Shown here in pieces: positions 17,515 to 25,474 of a stretch of 64,000 nt of DNA. Under the pieces are notes generated by a model. The model did not search any database. It was given only the letters and a program-made list of their open reading frames with translations, and was not told where the DNA came from. Each line of letters begins with the position of its first letter. Positions within the stretch are counted from its first letter, which is position 1. Source of the stretch: Chitinophaga varians. GTDB taxonomy: Bacteria; Bacteroidota; Bacteroidia; Chitinophagales; Chitinophagaceae. Location of the stretch: the NCBI RefSeq assembly GCF_012641275.1, contig NZ_JABAIA010000003.1, positions 558,001 to 622,000 on the forward strand, in the 5' to 3' direction. Both the position numbers and the translations under genes were made by a program.

Positions 17515-18480
17515 ATGAAATATATCCCGCTACTGGTTTTATGGTTGTTGCCCCTGTTCAGCTTCGCTGGTGACGGCTTCGTCATCCGCGGCAAAATAAC
17601 AGGGGTGGCCAATGGTAGTGTGGCCATCCTGGAACGTACCGGGGAAAGTAACAACGACTGGCCCCGCGTACGTATCGAGAACGGACAGTTCACCTACTCC
17701 GGTAAAATAGACCACCCGCGACTCGTGTTGCTGAAAATAAGCACCAAAAGGGTGGAGGTGTTCCTTGAAAATGCAGACTACACCATGGAATGCAGTTTTG
17801 ATTCTCTCACCGGCAGCAGCGTTAAAGGAGGCAGCTACAACGACCAGTGGCAGCAGTACCTCACCAGCGGCATCCCGCCAATGAGGTACTTTGCAGAACA
17901 TCCCAAAGAGGAGATTGCGCCCTGGATTGCCAGCCGGTACGCGCTGAAGTATGATGAAGCCAAAGCCGCGTATGCGCAACTCACACCGCAAGGTAAAAAT
18001 ACACCGGAAGGCAAAGCCCTGGCAGAACGGATAGAAACCTACCGGAAAATAGAAGCCCGTTCACCTCTGCCTGCGTTCAGGACGGAAGACCCTACAGGCA
18101 AGCCGGTATCACTGAACGACCTGAAAGGCAAGGTAGTTGTGCTGGATTTCTGGGCCTCCTGGTGCGCGCCCTGCCGCGCCTATGTGCCTGCATTGCGGGA
18201 ACACTACAACCGATATAAGGACAAAGGCGTTGTGTTTGTAAGCGTGTCAGTAGACGACGATAAAGACAAATGGAAAAAAGCCATGGAAGAGCTGCACATG
18301 GAATGGATGCAGGTACTCGCCGATGGCGGTTTCAAAGAAGAAACCGGCGTCAGGAAACTGTTTAATATCACCGGCATACCACACCTGGTGATCGTGGACA
18401 AAGACGGCCGTATCGCCGTATCGATGGACTACTACCAGCGGCAGCATTTCGATGCTGTGATGGAGAAGTTAATACAGTAA
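17515..18480 (+). CDS. TlpA-like thioredoxin-fold protein, second copy
   Basis: 321 aa. The signal peptide (MKYIPLLVLWLLPLFSFAGDG) leads into a DUF4369-like beta domain (about 22-105: FVIRGKITGVANGSVAILER). A short helical linker and a thioredoxin fold from about 180 follow, with WASWCAPC (Cys217, Cys220) and the cis-Pro region FNITGIPHLVIVDKDGR. It is shorter than its neighbour in the linker, and the active-site dipeptide is AP instead of GP, so the two may differ in redox potential or partner. The start is 8 bp after the upstream stop; an intrinsic terminator follows at 18501. Confidence 0.9.
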   Translation: MKYIPLLVLWLLPLFSFAGDGFVIRGKITGVANGSVAILERTGESNNDWPRVRIENGQFTYSGKIDHPRLVLLKISTKRVEVFLENADYTMECSFDSLTGSSVKGGSYNDQWQQYLTSGIPPMRYFAEHPKEEIAPWIASRYALKYDEAKAAYAQLTPQGKNTPEGKALAERIETYRKIEARSPLPAFRTEDPTGKPVSLNDLKGKVVVLDFWASWCAPCRAYVPALREHYNRYKDKGVVFVSVSVDDDKDKWKKAMEELHMEWMQVLADGGFKEETGVRKLFNITGIPHLVIVDKDGRIAVSMDYYQRQHFDAVMEKLIQ

Positions 18481-18500
18481 TTAGTGATCAACCCATATGC

Positions 18501-18533
18501 AAAGGCTGGCCTCAAAAGGGCCGGCCTTTTTGT
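18501..18533 (+). terminator. Intrinsic terminator after the thioredoxin genes
   Basis: An 11-bp stem with one G-U pair (AAAGGCTGGCC at 18501-18511 with GGCCGGCCTTT at 18519-18529) continues into a T-run. It lies 20 bp after the stop of the second tlpA-like gene. Confidence 0.85.
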
Positions 18534-18737
18534 TTCCCAGGGCTGAAGCCCTGGGCTACGTTGTGAGTCAGGTTCAAAAAACTTGTGGTTTCCCAATGAA
18601 CTGGATAGTCATAACAACACTGATATCTTATAGTCTGAATTGCTTTTTCCGGGAAAAAGCAATTCTTAGTTTTATTCAGCGCCATTCATACTTTGCTACT
18701 TGGACCTCATTGTAACCCAGGGCTTCAGCCCTGGGTC
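18533..18737. repeat. Palindromic extragenic element with inverted terminal repeats (REP/MITE-like)
   Basis: The 20-bp near-palindrome CCCAGGGCTGAAGCCCTGGG at 18536-18555 recurs in inverted orientation (TTC centre) at 18717-18736. Between them lies a perfect 14-bp-arm palindrome with a 1-nt centre at 18637-18665 (GAATTGCTTTTTCC / GGAAAAAGCAATTC). The element fills the space between two convergent genes and ends 4 bp before the exporter stop codon. It holds no ORF that looks coding. Similar CCCAGGGCT-type palindromes are, from memory, common extragenic repeats in several bacterial groups. Confidence 0.7.
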
Positions 18738-18740
18738 GTT

Positions 18741-20513
18741 CTACTGAATGAACTGCATTTCACAAAGCGTTTTATATAATCCTTCTTCATTGCTGATCAG
18801 TTCATGATGGGTGCCTTCTTCCACGATGGCGCCTTTATCAATGACGATGATCTTGTCGGCCTGCCGGATGGTGGCGAGGCGGTGTGCGATGACGATAGCG
18901 GTGCGTCCTTCCATGAGTTTGTTCAGCGCGTCCTGTACCAGTTTTTCCGATTCTGCGTCCAGTGCGGAAGTGGCTTCGTCGAGAATAAGGATGCGGGGTG
19001 CTTTCAGTACGGCGCGGGCGATGGCGATACGCTGGCGTTGTCCGCCGGAGAGCTGTATGCCGCGTTCACCCACGAGTGTTTGTAATCCCAGCGGCATCTG
19101 TTGAATGAATTCCCAGGCGTTGGCCTGTTGCGCAGCGGCGATGATCTCGGCTTCGGTGGCGTCTTGTTTGCCGTAGGCGATATTTTCCGCGATGGTGCCG
19201 CCAAAGAGGAATACGTCCTGCGGCACGGTGGCTATCTGCGACCGGAGCGCAGATAAAGGGAAGCTGCTGCTGTCTTTCTGGTCAAATAGTATATGCCCTC
19301 CCGTAGGATCGTAGATGCGTAACAGTAAGGACACGATGGTGCTTTTGCCGGCGCCGCTGGGACCTATTAATGCCACCGTCTGATTAGCCTGGGCCTGAAA
19401 GGAGAGGTTCTTCAGTACCGGCGTGTCTTCACGGCCGGGATAACGGAAAGACACATGACGGAAACTGATATAGCCGTGCAGGGTATGCTCGGGTGCCACG
19501 CGGGTGACCGGCGTCAGCGGTTCTGCCGGTTCATCGAGGATGTCGAAGAGGTTTTCCGTGGCGCCGAGGCTTTTCTGCAGGGAGGCATATACTTCTGCCA
19601 GTCCGCCGATGGAGCTGCCAATAAAAACAGAGTATAATACAAAGGAGAACAGCTGGCCGGTGTCCAGCCCGATGAGTGCTCCGCGCCAGATAACGGCCAC
19701 CAGTGCGCCAAAGATGCCTGCTATGATAAAAGAGGAGAGGGCTGCCCTGTATTTGCCGTTCTGGATGCCGATGTTGGCGGCTTCGTTGGTCCTTTCCCGG
19801 TAGCGTTTCATTTCCGTGAATTCACTCGCGAATGCTTTTACGCTGAAAATACCCTGCAATGTTTCTTCCACGATGGTGCCGGAAGCGGCCACCTGGTCCT
19901 GTACTTTCCGTGAAAACTGCCGGATGAAACGGCCGAAGACAACGGCGACCAGCACCATGACCGGCATAATGGCCAGCATAAAAATGGTCAGGTGGATAGA
20001 GGTCAGCATCAGGAAAGCGATGCCGCCAATGATGATGACCAGCTGCCGTATAAACTCAGCGATGGTATTGGTGAACGTTTCCTGCAGCAGGGAAATGTCT
20101 GCGGATATTCTGCTGTTCAGTTCTCCTACCCGGCGGGTGAGGAAAAACTGCATGGGTAATTTTACCAGGTGGTTGTAGACTGTCTGCCGCAATGTGGCCA
20201 GGGTTTTTTCGGCCACTCTTACAAATATCAGTGTTCTGAAAAATGAACTGATGGCCTGAATGGTTAGGATAGCTATCAATAATAACCCGGCTTCATTTAT
20301 AGCAGAAGCAGCCTGCGGTTGTTTGGCGGCGTTGATCAGTCGTCCCAGTAATTCAGGAAAGGCCAGGCCTGCCAGGCTGGTGGTGACCAGGAAAAGCATA
20401 CCCGCTGAAAACAGAGCGCGGTGAGGTTGCAATAACCGTAACATGCGCAGCATTCGTTTAGGCCTGACAGTAACACGGTCACCATTGTTGATGGTTGTTG
20501 AGGGGAGTTGCAT
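18741..20513 (-). CDS. MsbA-like ABC exporter (fused transmembrane and ATPase domains)
   Basis: 590 aa half-transporter working as a dimer. The transmembrane domain covers about 20-320 with six hydrophobic segments (first at about 34-56, ALFSAGMLFLVTTSLAGLAF). The nucleotide-binding domain covers about 350-590: Walker A GPSGAGKST at ~384-392, signature LSGGQRQR at ~488, Walker B ILILDEATSALD at ~508, and an H-loop IVIAHRLATI. The family exports lipids, peptides or drugs. The gene is transcribed away from the NRPS cluster, and its start is 727 bp from the first cluster gene. It could be the peptide exporter or a housekeeping lipid flippase; sequence alone does not decide. Confidence 0.92.
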   Translation of the reverse strand: MQLPSTTINNGDRVTVRPKRMLRMLRLLQPHRALFSAGMLFLVTTSLAGLAFPELLGRLINAAKQPQAASAINEAGLLLIAILTIQAISSFFRTLIFVRVAEKTLATLRQTVYNHLVKLPMQFFLTRRVGELNSRISADISLLQETFTNTIAEFIRQLVIIIGGIAFLMLTSIHLTIFMLAIMPVMVLVAVVFGRFIRQFSRKVQDQVAASGTIVEETLQGIFSVKAFASEFTEMKRYRERTNEAANIGIQNGKYRAALSSFIIAGIFGALVAVIWRGALIGLDTGQLFSFVLYSVFIGSSIGGLAEVYASLQKSLGATENLFDILDEPAEPLTPVTRVAPEHTLHGYISFRHVSFRYPGREDTPVLKNLSFQAQANQTVALIGPSGAGKSTIVSLLLRIYDPTGGHILFDQKDSSSFPLSALRSQIATVPQDVFLFGGTIAENIAYGKQDATEAEIIAAAQQANAWEFIQQMPLGLQTLVGERGIQLSGGQRQRIAIARAVLKAPRILILDEATSALDAESEKLVQDALNKLMEGRTAIVIAHRLATIRQADKIIVIDKGAIVEEGTHHELISNEEGLYKTLCEMQFIQ

Positions 20514-21240
20514 GAACTAATTTTGGATGGCTATAAAAAGGGTTTTAAGGTGCGTTGACAATAGCATGATTGTATGCTGCTGCAACAAAACTTCGGTGGC
20601 ATAAGATTTAGCAGCCAACGGCAAGTTAAATATAAAATGATTTACGACAATGGAAAAAAGCCGGAAAAAAAGTCGTCAGTCGTACTGATAATATTAAATG
20701 ATTGTTAACAACGGCGTTCTGCCTGCAAAACCTTACTGTGGCAGGATTTCCATGCATCCTTTTACTGAATTCACATTTCACCGGAATACTTTTGTCAGGC
20801 TGCATTGTTTTTTTCTATTGCGCCTATAGCGCACCTGATAATTTTTTTTGCTGAATAAAATATGTTTGCTAAATTCGGGCCACTGATAAGGACGATAGAA
20901 GTGTTAATTATTGTACAACGATAAAAAAAGTAGTTAACGGACCCTCAAATAATCAAATTTTCCTTAAATGTTTTCAATGACTGAGGCAAGGGATTAAGCA
21001 TTAAGCACAAACTAATACTATCCGGAAAATTCTGAGACATCCAAGGTGGTGTTTTATGTTAACTTATTAAGTCGTTTAAAACAACTATTTTATTTTTTTT
21101 ATTTAATGTGAAGGATCTGGATTCACGCTAGCGACAGCTATGCCCGCCAATGAGCCGCAGGGCTTCTGAAAGGGGCGTGTGGGCCATGTCTGGAAGGAAA
21201 AGCCTATTGCTTTATTAGCATCCTTTAGAAAATACCCTCA
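20514..21240 (+). promoter_or_regulatory. 727-bp gene-free region: divergent promoters and long leader of the NRPS operon
   Basis: No coding frame here looks real. Most of the region is AT-rich. A TAnnTTTG box, the Bacteroidota -7 consensus, is seen at 20787-20794 and at 20861-20868, without a convincing -33 element at the right distance. From about 21118 to 21200 the DNA becomes GC-rich and has short complementary arms (for example GCCC…GGGC, and TGCT/AGCA near 21209-21221). This looks like a structured RNA leader directly before the antiterminator gene. No known riboswitch class could be recognised. Confidence 0.5.
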
Positions 21241-21759
21241 ATGAGCATTTCCGTTAATGGCTGGTATGTGGTGTATACCAAGCCTCGTCACGAAAAAAAG
21301 GTTGCCGCTTTTTTGTCAACTTTGAATATTGTCAACTTTTTACCTACAGCCAGAATTTTACGCGCGTGGAAAGACCGAAAAAAATACATCGACGCTCCTT
21401 TATTTCCTTCTTACCTCTTTATTTATCTGGAGGACCTGGAAACCTATTATAAGGTGCTAAGCCTGGAGGCGGTGTTATACTATGTAAAGACAGGAAAAGA
21501 AGTGGTGAAAGTGAAAGAAGATGTCATACATAGTATCCGACTGATTACCCAACAGCCGGACAACATCGATATTGAGGTGTCGGATGATTATTTTCAGCCC
21601 GGAAAACAACTCATGATCAAAGATGGAATGTTATCCGGTCTCGTTTGTGAAGTAGTGGAAGTAAAGGGAGAACAGAAGTTCCTGGTTAGGGTTAACCTGC
21701 TGCAGAAGAATATTCTGGTTGCCGTATCTGCTGAATACCTCGATTCAATTGCTGTGTAA
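21241..21759 (+). CDS. UpxY-family NusG-like transcription antiterminator
   Basis: 172 aa. An NGN domain covers about 1-110: GWYVVYTKPRHEKKVAAFL and APLFPSYLFIYL are the typical NusG/UpxY/RfaH blocks. A C-terminal KOW domain covers about 118-170 (PGKQLMIKDGMLSGLVCEVV, QKNILVAVSAEYLD). Paralogues of this type ride with RNA polymerase through one long operon: UpxY for capsule loci in Bacteroides, LoaP for antibiotic operons in Firmicutes. It is the first gene of a plus-strand run of NRPS genes more than 42 kb long, so control of that run is the natural inference. No separate promoter for the NRPS genes is evident downstream. Confidence 0.9.
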   Translation: MSISVNGWYVVYTKPRHEKKVAAFLSTLNIVNFLPTARILRAWKDRKKYIDAPLFPSYLFIYLEDLETYYKVLSLEAVLYYVKTGKEVVKVKEDVIHSIRLITQQPDNIDIEVSDDYFQPGKQLMIKDGMLSGLVCEVVEVKGEQKFLVRVNLLQKNILVAVSAEYLDSIAV

Positions 21760-22015
21760 GCGGCAGGCCATTGTTATGCCAAGCATGGCCGGCGTGGAAA
21801 CCCTGGCTCGTCCAATTTCAGCAGGAAGGCTCCCCTCTGCTGCAAGGCTTCGTCTGCCTGTAATTTCCCTGGTATGAAGCGTGAATAGACAAACATCATC
21901 TGTTACTTACAGATGACGGCTGTCGTCATTCTCTTATAGTTGAGATACCGGTCCCCCTGGTCCCGGACAGGGTGTCCTGTGCCTATATTTTTTGACAACG
22001 TGGAAATTTTGACAC
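21760..22015 (+). promoter_or_regulatory. Intergenic leader with two overlapping, mutually exclusive hairpins and a T-tract
   Basis: CATCTGT (21897-21903) pairs with ACAGATG (21909-21915), while ATGACG (21913-21918) pairs with CGTCAT (21924-21929). The two stems share bases 21913-21915 and cannot both form. Further on, ACAGG-GTGT-CCTGT (near 21968-21981) is followed by a run of six T at about 21988-21993. That arrangement resembles an attenuator on which the antiterminator encoded just upstream could act. Confidence 0.45.
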
Positions 22016-22738
22016 ATGGAGAAAATCAATCTTTTCTGTCTGCCCTTTGCCGGAGGTAGTAAATATTCCTACCGGCTGTATGAAGAACACCTGCCATCTT
22101 TCCTGAACCTTATTCCGCTGGAATATCCCGGCAGAGGTACGCGGATGAGTGAGCCCCTGAAAGAAGATATACGGCAGTTGGTGCATGATCTCTACCTGCA
22201 GGTGGAGAACAAACTCGACAGAGCACCGTACGCGATTTACGGACACAGTATGGGCGGATTACTTTGTTACCTGCTGGCCCGCAAAATCAGGGAAGAAGGA
22301 CGCATGCCGCCACTGCACCTTTTTATCACCGGTACTTCAGGTCCCGCCGCACTGTCCAGAACAGAGAAAAAAAGACACCTGCTGGATAAAAAATCATTCA
22401 TCGAAGAAATCCGTAACCTTAACGGAAGCCCGGATGAAATATTGCAAAATGACGAACTGCTGGATTTTATAGAACCTATTTTGAGAGCCGATTTTAAAGT
22501 GTCGGAAAACTATGCCCACACCAGACAGGAACCGCTGGACGTGCCCGTTACCGTTATCACCGGCACCAGAGAGGACATGAAGCCCGAAGATATCCGCCTG
22601 TGGCAACAGGAAGCCAGGAACCCCGTAGACTTCCGCCGTATGCCCGGCCATCACTTCTTTATCTTCAAATACCCCTACGAGATCGTCAGCATCATCGCCA
22701 AAAAATTACTTGTACATCACAAATCATATCAATTATGA
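22016..22738 (+). CDS. Type II thioesterase (NRPS proofreading, GrsT-like)
   Basis: 240 aa alpha/beta hydrolase. It starts INLFCLPFAGGSKYSY, the usual type II thioesterase opening, and has PLEYPGRGTRM, the nucleophile elbow GHSMGG (Ser78), and a C-terminal GHHFFIF with His213 as the likely catalytic histidine. Enzymes of this family remove wrong or stalled acyl groups from carrier-protein arms, so its place in front of the NRPS genes is expected. Its stop overlaps the start of the next gene (ATGA at 22735-22738), which indicates translational coupling with the beta-hydroxylase. Confidence 0.92.
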   Translation: MEKINLFCLPFAGGSKYSYRLYEEHLPSFLNLIPLEYPGRGTRMSEPLKEDIRQLVHDLYLQVENKLDRAPYAIYGHSMGGLLCYLLARKIREEGRMPPLHLFITGTSGPAALSRTEKKRHLLDKKSFIEEIRNLNGSPDEILQNDELLDFIEPILRADFKVSENYAHTRQEPLDVPVTVITGTREDMKPEDIRLWQQEARNPVDFRRMPGHHFFIFKYPYEIVSIIAKKLLVHHKSYQL

Positions 22739-24360
22739 GCGACAAAAAAGTATATCTGAAGCCTAACGTAGTACTCGAACCATTGTATGACAGGTGGTAT
22801 GCCTGGAGCCATCTTATCTCTCCGGCAACAGCCGCCATGAACACCATTGCCCGCCACCTCACCATCATGGATTCTTATCTCGATGACCCCGCTATCCACG
22901 CGGAAGCGGTACTGAATCCGAAAATGAAAGGCGGCCCGTTCATGGACTTCAACGGTGAAAGAGTTGCGGAAGTGAAGGCCCTGAAAGAGGATATCCTGAA
23001 ACGCCAACACCGTACCATCGAATTTGCAAAGGCCAGCAAGGAACTGGACAAAATACTGGCTGCGGAAGCGAAAGGGTTCGGACTGGAACCACTATACGAA
23101 AAAGTCCCCGACATCCTCAAAGGATATGTTGAACTGTACTATGATCGCAACAACAACGCAGACTACCGCCTGTTTGAGTCCCTGTTGTATAAAAGCGAAT
23201 TCTATAACAAAGAAGCCCAGAGCATCGCGCTGTGGATCACCAATAACGACCACCGGCCGTTCTGTCTCAGTACGCCGCGCCTCGATGAACCGGATGTGCT
23301 GCACCTCAATATTCCCTTCGATCATCCCGGCATCGATGCTATCAGCCGTATGAAAAGAAATGCACGCTCGCTGTCTGAAATCAAAGCCATCTTTGGTATC
23401 ACACCCGAACAGGAAGCGCTCTTTGATACCTTCTTCACGGAAACACCACCGCCACCGTATAAACGTTATACCGGCGATAAAATCCGTATGCGCTACTTCG
23501 GTCACGCCTGTATCCTCGTGGAAACAAAAGACGTGAGCATCCTGGTAGACCCGCTGATCAGCTACTACGGATATGAAAGCAGCATCGACCACTTCTCAGA
23601 CGCAGACCTGCCGGATGTGATCGACTATGTCCTGATCACCCATAACCACCAGGACCACATCCTGTTTGAAACATTGCTGCCCCTGCGCCATAAAATCAAA
23701 AACCTGATCGTGCCGCGTACTTCCAGCGGTAAACTGGAAGATCCGGACCTGAAACTGATGTTCAACAATATCGGCTTCAAGAATGTGGTGGCAGTAGACC
23801 CGATGGAAACCATCGAGTTTGTGGACACCGTTATCACCGGTCTGCCTTTCACCGGCGAACACTGTGATATGAACATTCTCACCAAATCCTGCTTCCTGGT
23901 GCAGATCAGCGGCTTCAAACTGCTGTTCCTCGCCGACTCCAGGATCGTGGAATCCGCCCTCTACAGGCATATCCACAACCAGATCGGTGACGTGGACGTA
24001 TTGTTCCTGGGCATGGAATGCGACGGCGCTCCGCTTACCTGGCTGTATGGCCCGCTGCTGACCAAAAAGATCACCCGCGATCAGGACAGCAGCCGCAGGC
24101 TCGCCGGTTCCGACTGCCCGAAAGGCATGGCGCTGGTGAACATCTTCAAACCCAAGGAAGCTTACGTATATGCGATGGGGATGGAGCCATGGCTGGAATT
24201 TATCAGCAGCATTGTATACACCGATGAATCTAATCCCATCATCCAGTCCAACAAACTGGTGAAGGAATGTGAGGCGAAAGGTATCATCGCTGAACGTCTA
24301 TATGGAGAAAAAGAGCTCCTGTACAACAGAAAAGAAGCCCTGGTGGCGGAAGAGCAATAA
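22735..24360 (+). CDS. CmlA-like diiron (metallo-beta-lactamase fold) amino-acid beta-hydroxylase
   Basis: From ATG 22735 the product is 541 aa; an open frame from 22600 overlaps the thioesterase and is not used. The layout equals CmlA: an N-terminal dimerisation-type domain (1-240) and a C-terminal MBL fold. Visible metal residues are HNHQDH at 303-308, Glu375 in GEHCD (Glu where hydrolases have His) and Asp401 in FLADSR. These fall two positions before the ligands I recall for CmlA (His305, His307, Asp309, His310, Glu377, Asp403). CmlA hydroxylates the beta carbon of a carrier-protein-bound amino acid. Here the target module is unknown. A plain MBL hydrolase is unlikely given the Glu and the N-terminal domain. 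Confidence 0.83.
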   Translation: MSDKKVYLKPNVVLEPLYDRWYAWSHLISPATAAMNTIARHLTIMDSYLDDPAIHAEAVLNPKMKGGPFMDFNGERVAEVKALKEDILKRQHRTIEFAKASKELDKILAAEAKGFGLEPLYEKVPDILKGYVELYYDRNNNADYRLFESLLYKSEFYNKEAQSIALWITNNDHRPFCLSTPRLDEPDVLHLNIPFDHPGIDAISRMKRNARSLSEIKAIFGITPEQEALFDTFFTETPPPPYKRYTGDKIRMRYFGHACILVETKDVSILVDPLISYYGYESSIDHFSDADLPDVIDYVLITHNHQDHILFETLLPLRHKIKNLIVPRTSSGKLEDPDLKLMFNNIGFKNVVAVDPMETIEFVDTVITGLPFTGEHCDMNILTKSCFLVQISGFKLLFLADSRIVESALYRHIHNQIGDVDVLFLGMECDGAPLTWLYGPLLTKKITRDQDSSRRLAGSDCPKGMALVNIFKPKEAYVYAMGMEPWLEFISSIVYTDESNPIIQSNKLVKECEAKGIIAERLYGEKELLYNRKEALVAEEQ

Positions 24361-24438
24361 TGCCGGCCCTTTCTGATTGTTTGTTTATTACGCTCCTTTT
24401 TCTTTTCTGAATACCATTACAGACTGCCAACTATTTGT

Positions 24439-24466
24439 TACCTGCATCCACCTCTGGATGCAGGTA
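24439..24466 (+). repeat. Perfect 12-bp-arm hairpin in the gap before the SbnA-like gene
   Basis: TACCTGCATCCA (24439-24450) and TGGATGCAGGTA (24455-24466) are separated by CCTC. A C-run, not a T-run, follows, so it does not look like a terminator. It could be an mRNA stability or processing element, or a contact site for the antiterminator. Confidence 0.75.
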
Positions 24467-24497
24467 TACCCCCCTCGTTTACCAAAAAAATCCAAAC

Positions 24498-25463
24498 ATG
24501 TTACAACAGCTAGAAAAGTTGTCTGCTTTCATAGGCAATACGCCCCTCATTTCCCTCCGGAATACAGACACCCCTTTGTGGGCCAAACTGGAATACAACA
24601 ATTTCTCCGGTAGCTCTAAAGACCGCGCAGGCTACAGTATTATCTACAACGGTATCAAAGCGGGCCATATCAATCAGGACACCACCATCATCGCTTCCAG
24701 CTCCGGTAATCTCGCTATCGCGGTAGCTTCCATCTGTAAGATGCTCGACCTGAAATTTATTCCCGTTATCGATCCCAATATCAACAGCGCTTATGAATCG
24801 TTGCTGGACCTGTTGGCGTATAAAGTGGTGAAGATTACCGAACGCGATCATACCGGCGGTTATCTGCTCACCCGTATCGACACCGTAAACAAACTACACG
24901 CTACTATCGAAAATTCGTTCATCGCTGACCAATACGGCGATCCTAATAACTACAAAGGCTACTACGGATTAACGAAAGAAATCCTGGCCTGTCCGGAGCC
25001 GATCGACTATGTGTTTGTGGCGGTAAGCTCCAGCGGCGCTATCACCGGCATCTCCAGCAGCATCAAGGCAGAACGGCCTGATATTAAAATCGTTGGCGTG
25101 GACGTGGAAGGCTCCGTTATCTTCAATGCACCACCGGTAAAGCGCTATATCTCCGGTATCGGCGCCAGTCAGGTACCACCCATCATCAAAAACGCATTGA
25201 TCGATGATGTGGTGATCCTTTCACAAACCGATATCGTTAAAGGCTGCCTGGAGCTGCTCAACGAGCAGGTGATTTTTGCAGGTGCTTCTTCCGGCGCCGT
25301 ATACCTCGCTGCCAAAAATTATTTCCGTCAACAGTCCTTCGATACGCCGCCTAATTCGCTGCTCATTTTCCCGGACAAAGGCCACTCTTACCTCGACACC
25401 ATCTATAACCGGGAATGGGCCACACAGCTGGCGCAAAAATTAGAATCTGCCACCATCGCTTAA
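24498..25463 (+). CDS. sbnA: SbnA-like PLP enzyme for L-2,3-diaminopropionate synthesis
   Basis: 321 aa of the cysteine-synthase fold (type II PLP enzymes). IGNTPLISL opens the fold and SSKDRAGYSII carries Lys41, the expected PLP lysine. SSSGNLAIAVAS binds the PLP phosphate region or substrate, and GASSGAV lies near the C-terminus. SbnA joins O-phospho-serine and glutamate to N-(1-amino-1-carboxyl-2-ethyl)-glutamate. The SbnB-like gene right after it provides the second step, which is the main reason to choose this over cysteine synthase. Start ATG 24498 is preferred to an in-frame ATG at 24435, because IGNTPL then lies at the usual distance. Confidence 0.85.
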   Translation: MLQQLEKLSAFIGNTPLISLRNTDTPLWAKLEYNNFSGSSKDRAGYSIIYNGIKAGHINQDTTIIASSSGNLAIAVASICKMLDLKFIPVIDPNINSAYESLLDLLAYKVVKITERDHTGGYLLTRIDTVNKLHATIENSFIADQYGDPNNYKGYYGLTKEILACPEPIDYVFVAVSSSGAITGISSSIKAERPDIKIVGVDVEGSVIFNAPPVKRYISGIGASQVPPIIKNALIDDVVILSQTDIVKGCLELLNEQVIFAGASSGAVYLAAKNYFRQQSFDTPPNSLLIFPDKGHSYLDTIYNREWATQLAQKLESATIA

Positions 25464-25474
25464 AACAATTATAT

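Noticed and set aside
21118..21200. GC-rich leader block as a known riboswitch (cobalamin, TPP, SAM, c-di-GMP considered)
   Set aside because: I could not find the conserved core of any of these classes; it is kept only as an unclassified structured leader.
22600..22734. In-frame upstream extension of the beta-hydroxylase
   Set aside because: It overlaps the thioesterase gene, adds 45 residues of arginine-rich shadow sequence, and removes the clean ATGA coupling at 22735.
22735..24360. Ordinary metallo-beta-lactamase or resistance hydrolase
   Set aside because: Too long, has the CmlA-like N-terminal domain, and Glu replaces the usual metal-binding His.
24439..24466. Intrinsic terminator splitting the NRPS operon
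   Set aside because: The stem is strong but is followed by a C-run with no T-tract, so it does not meet the terminator pattern.
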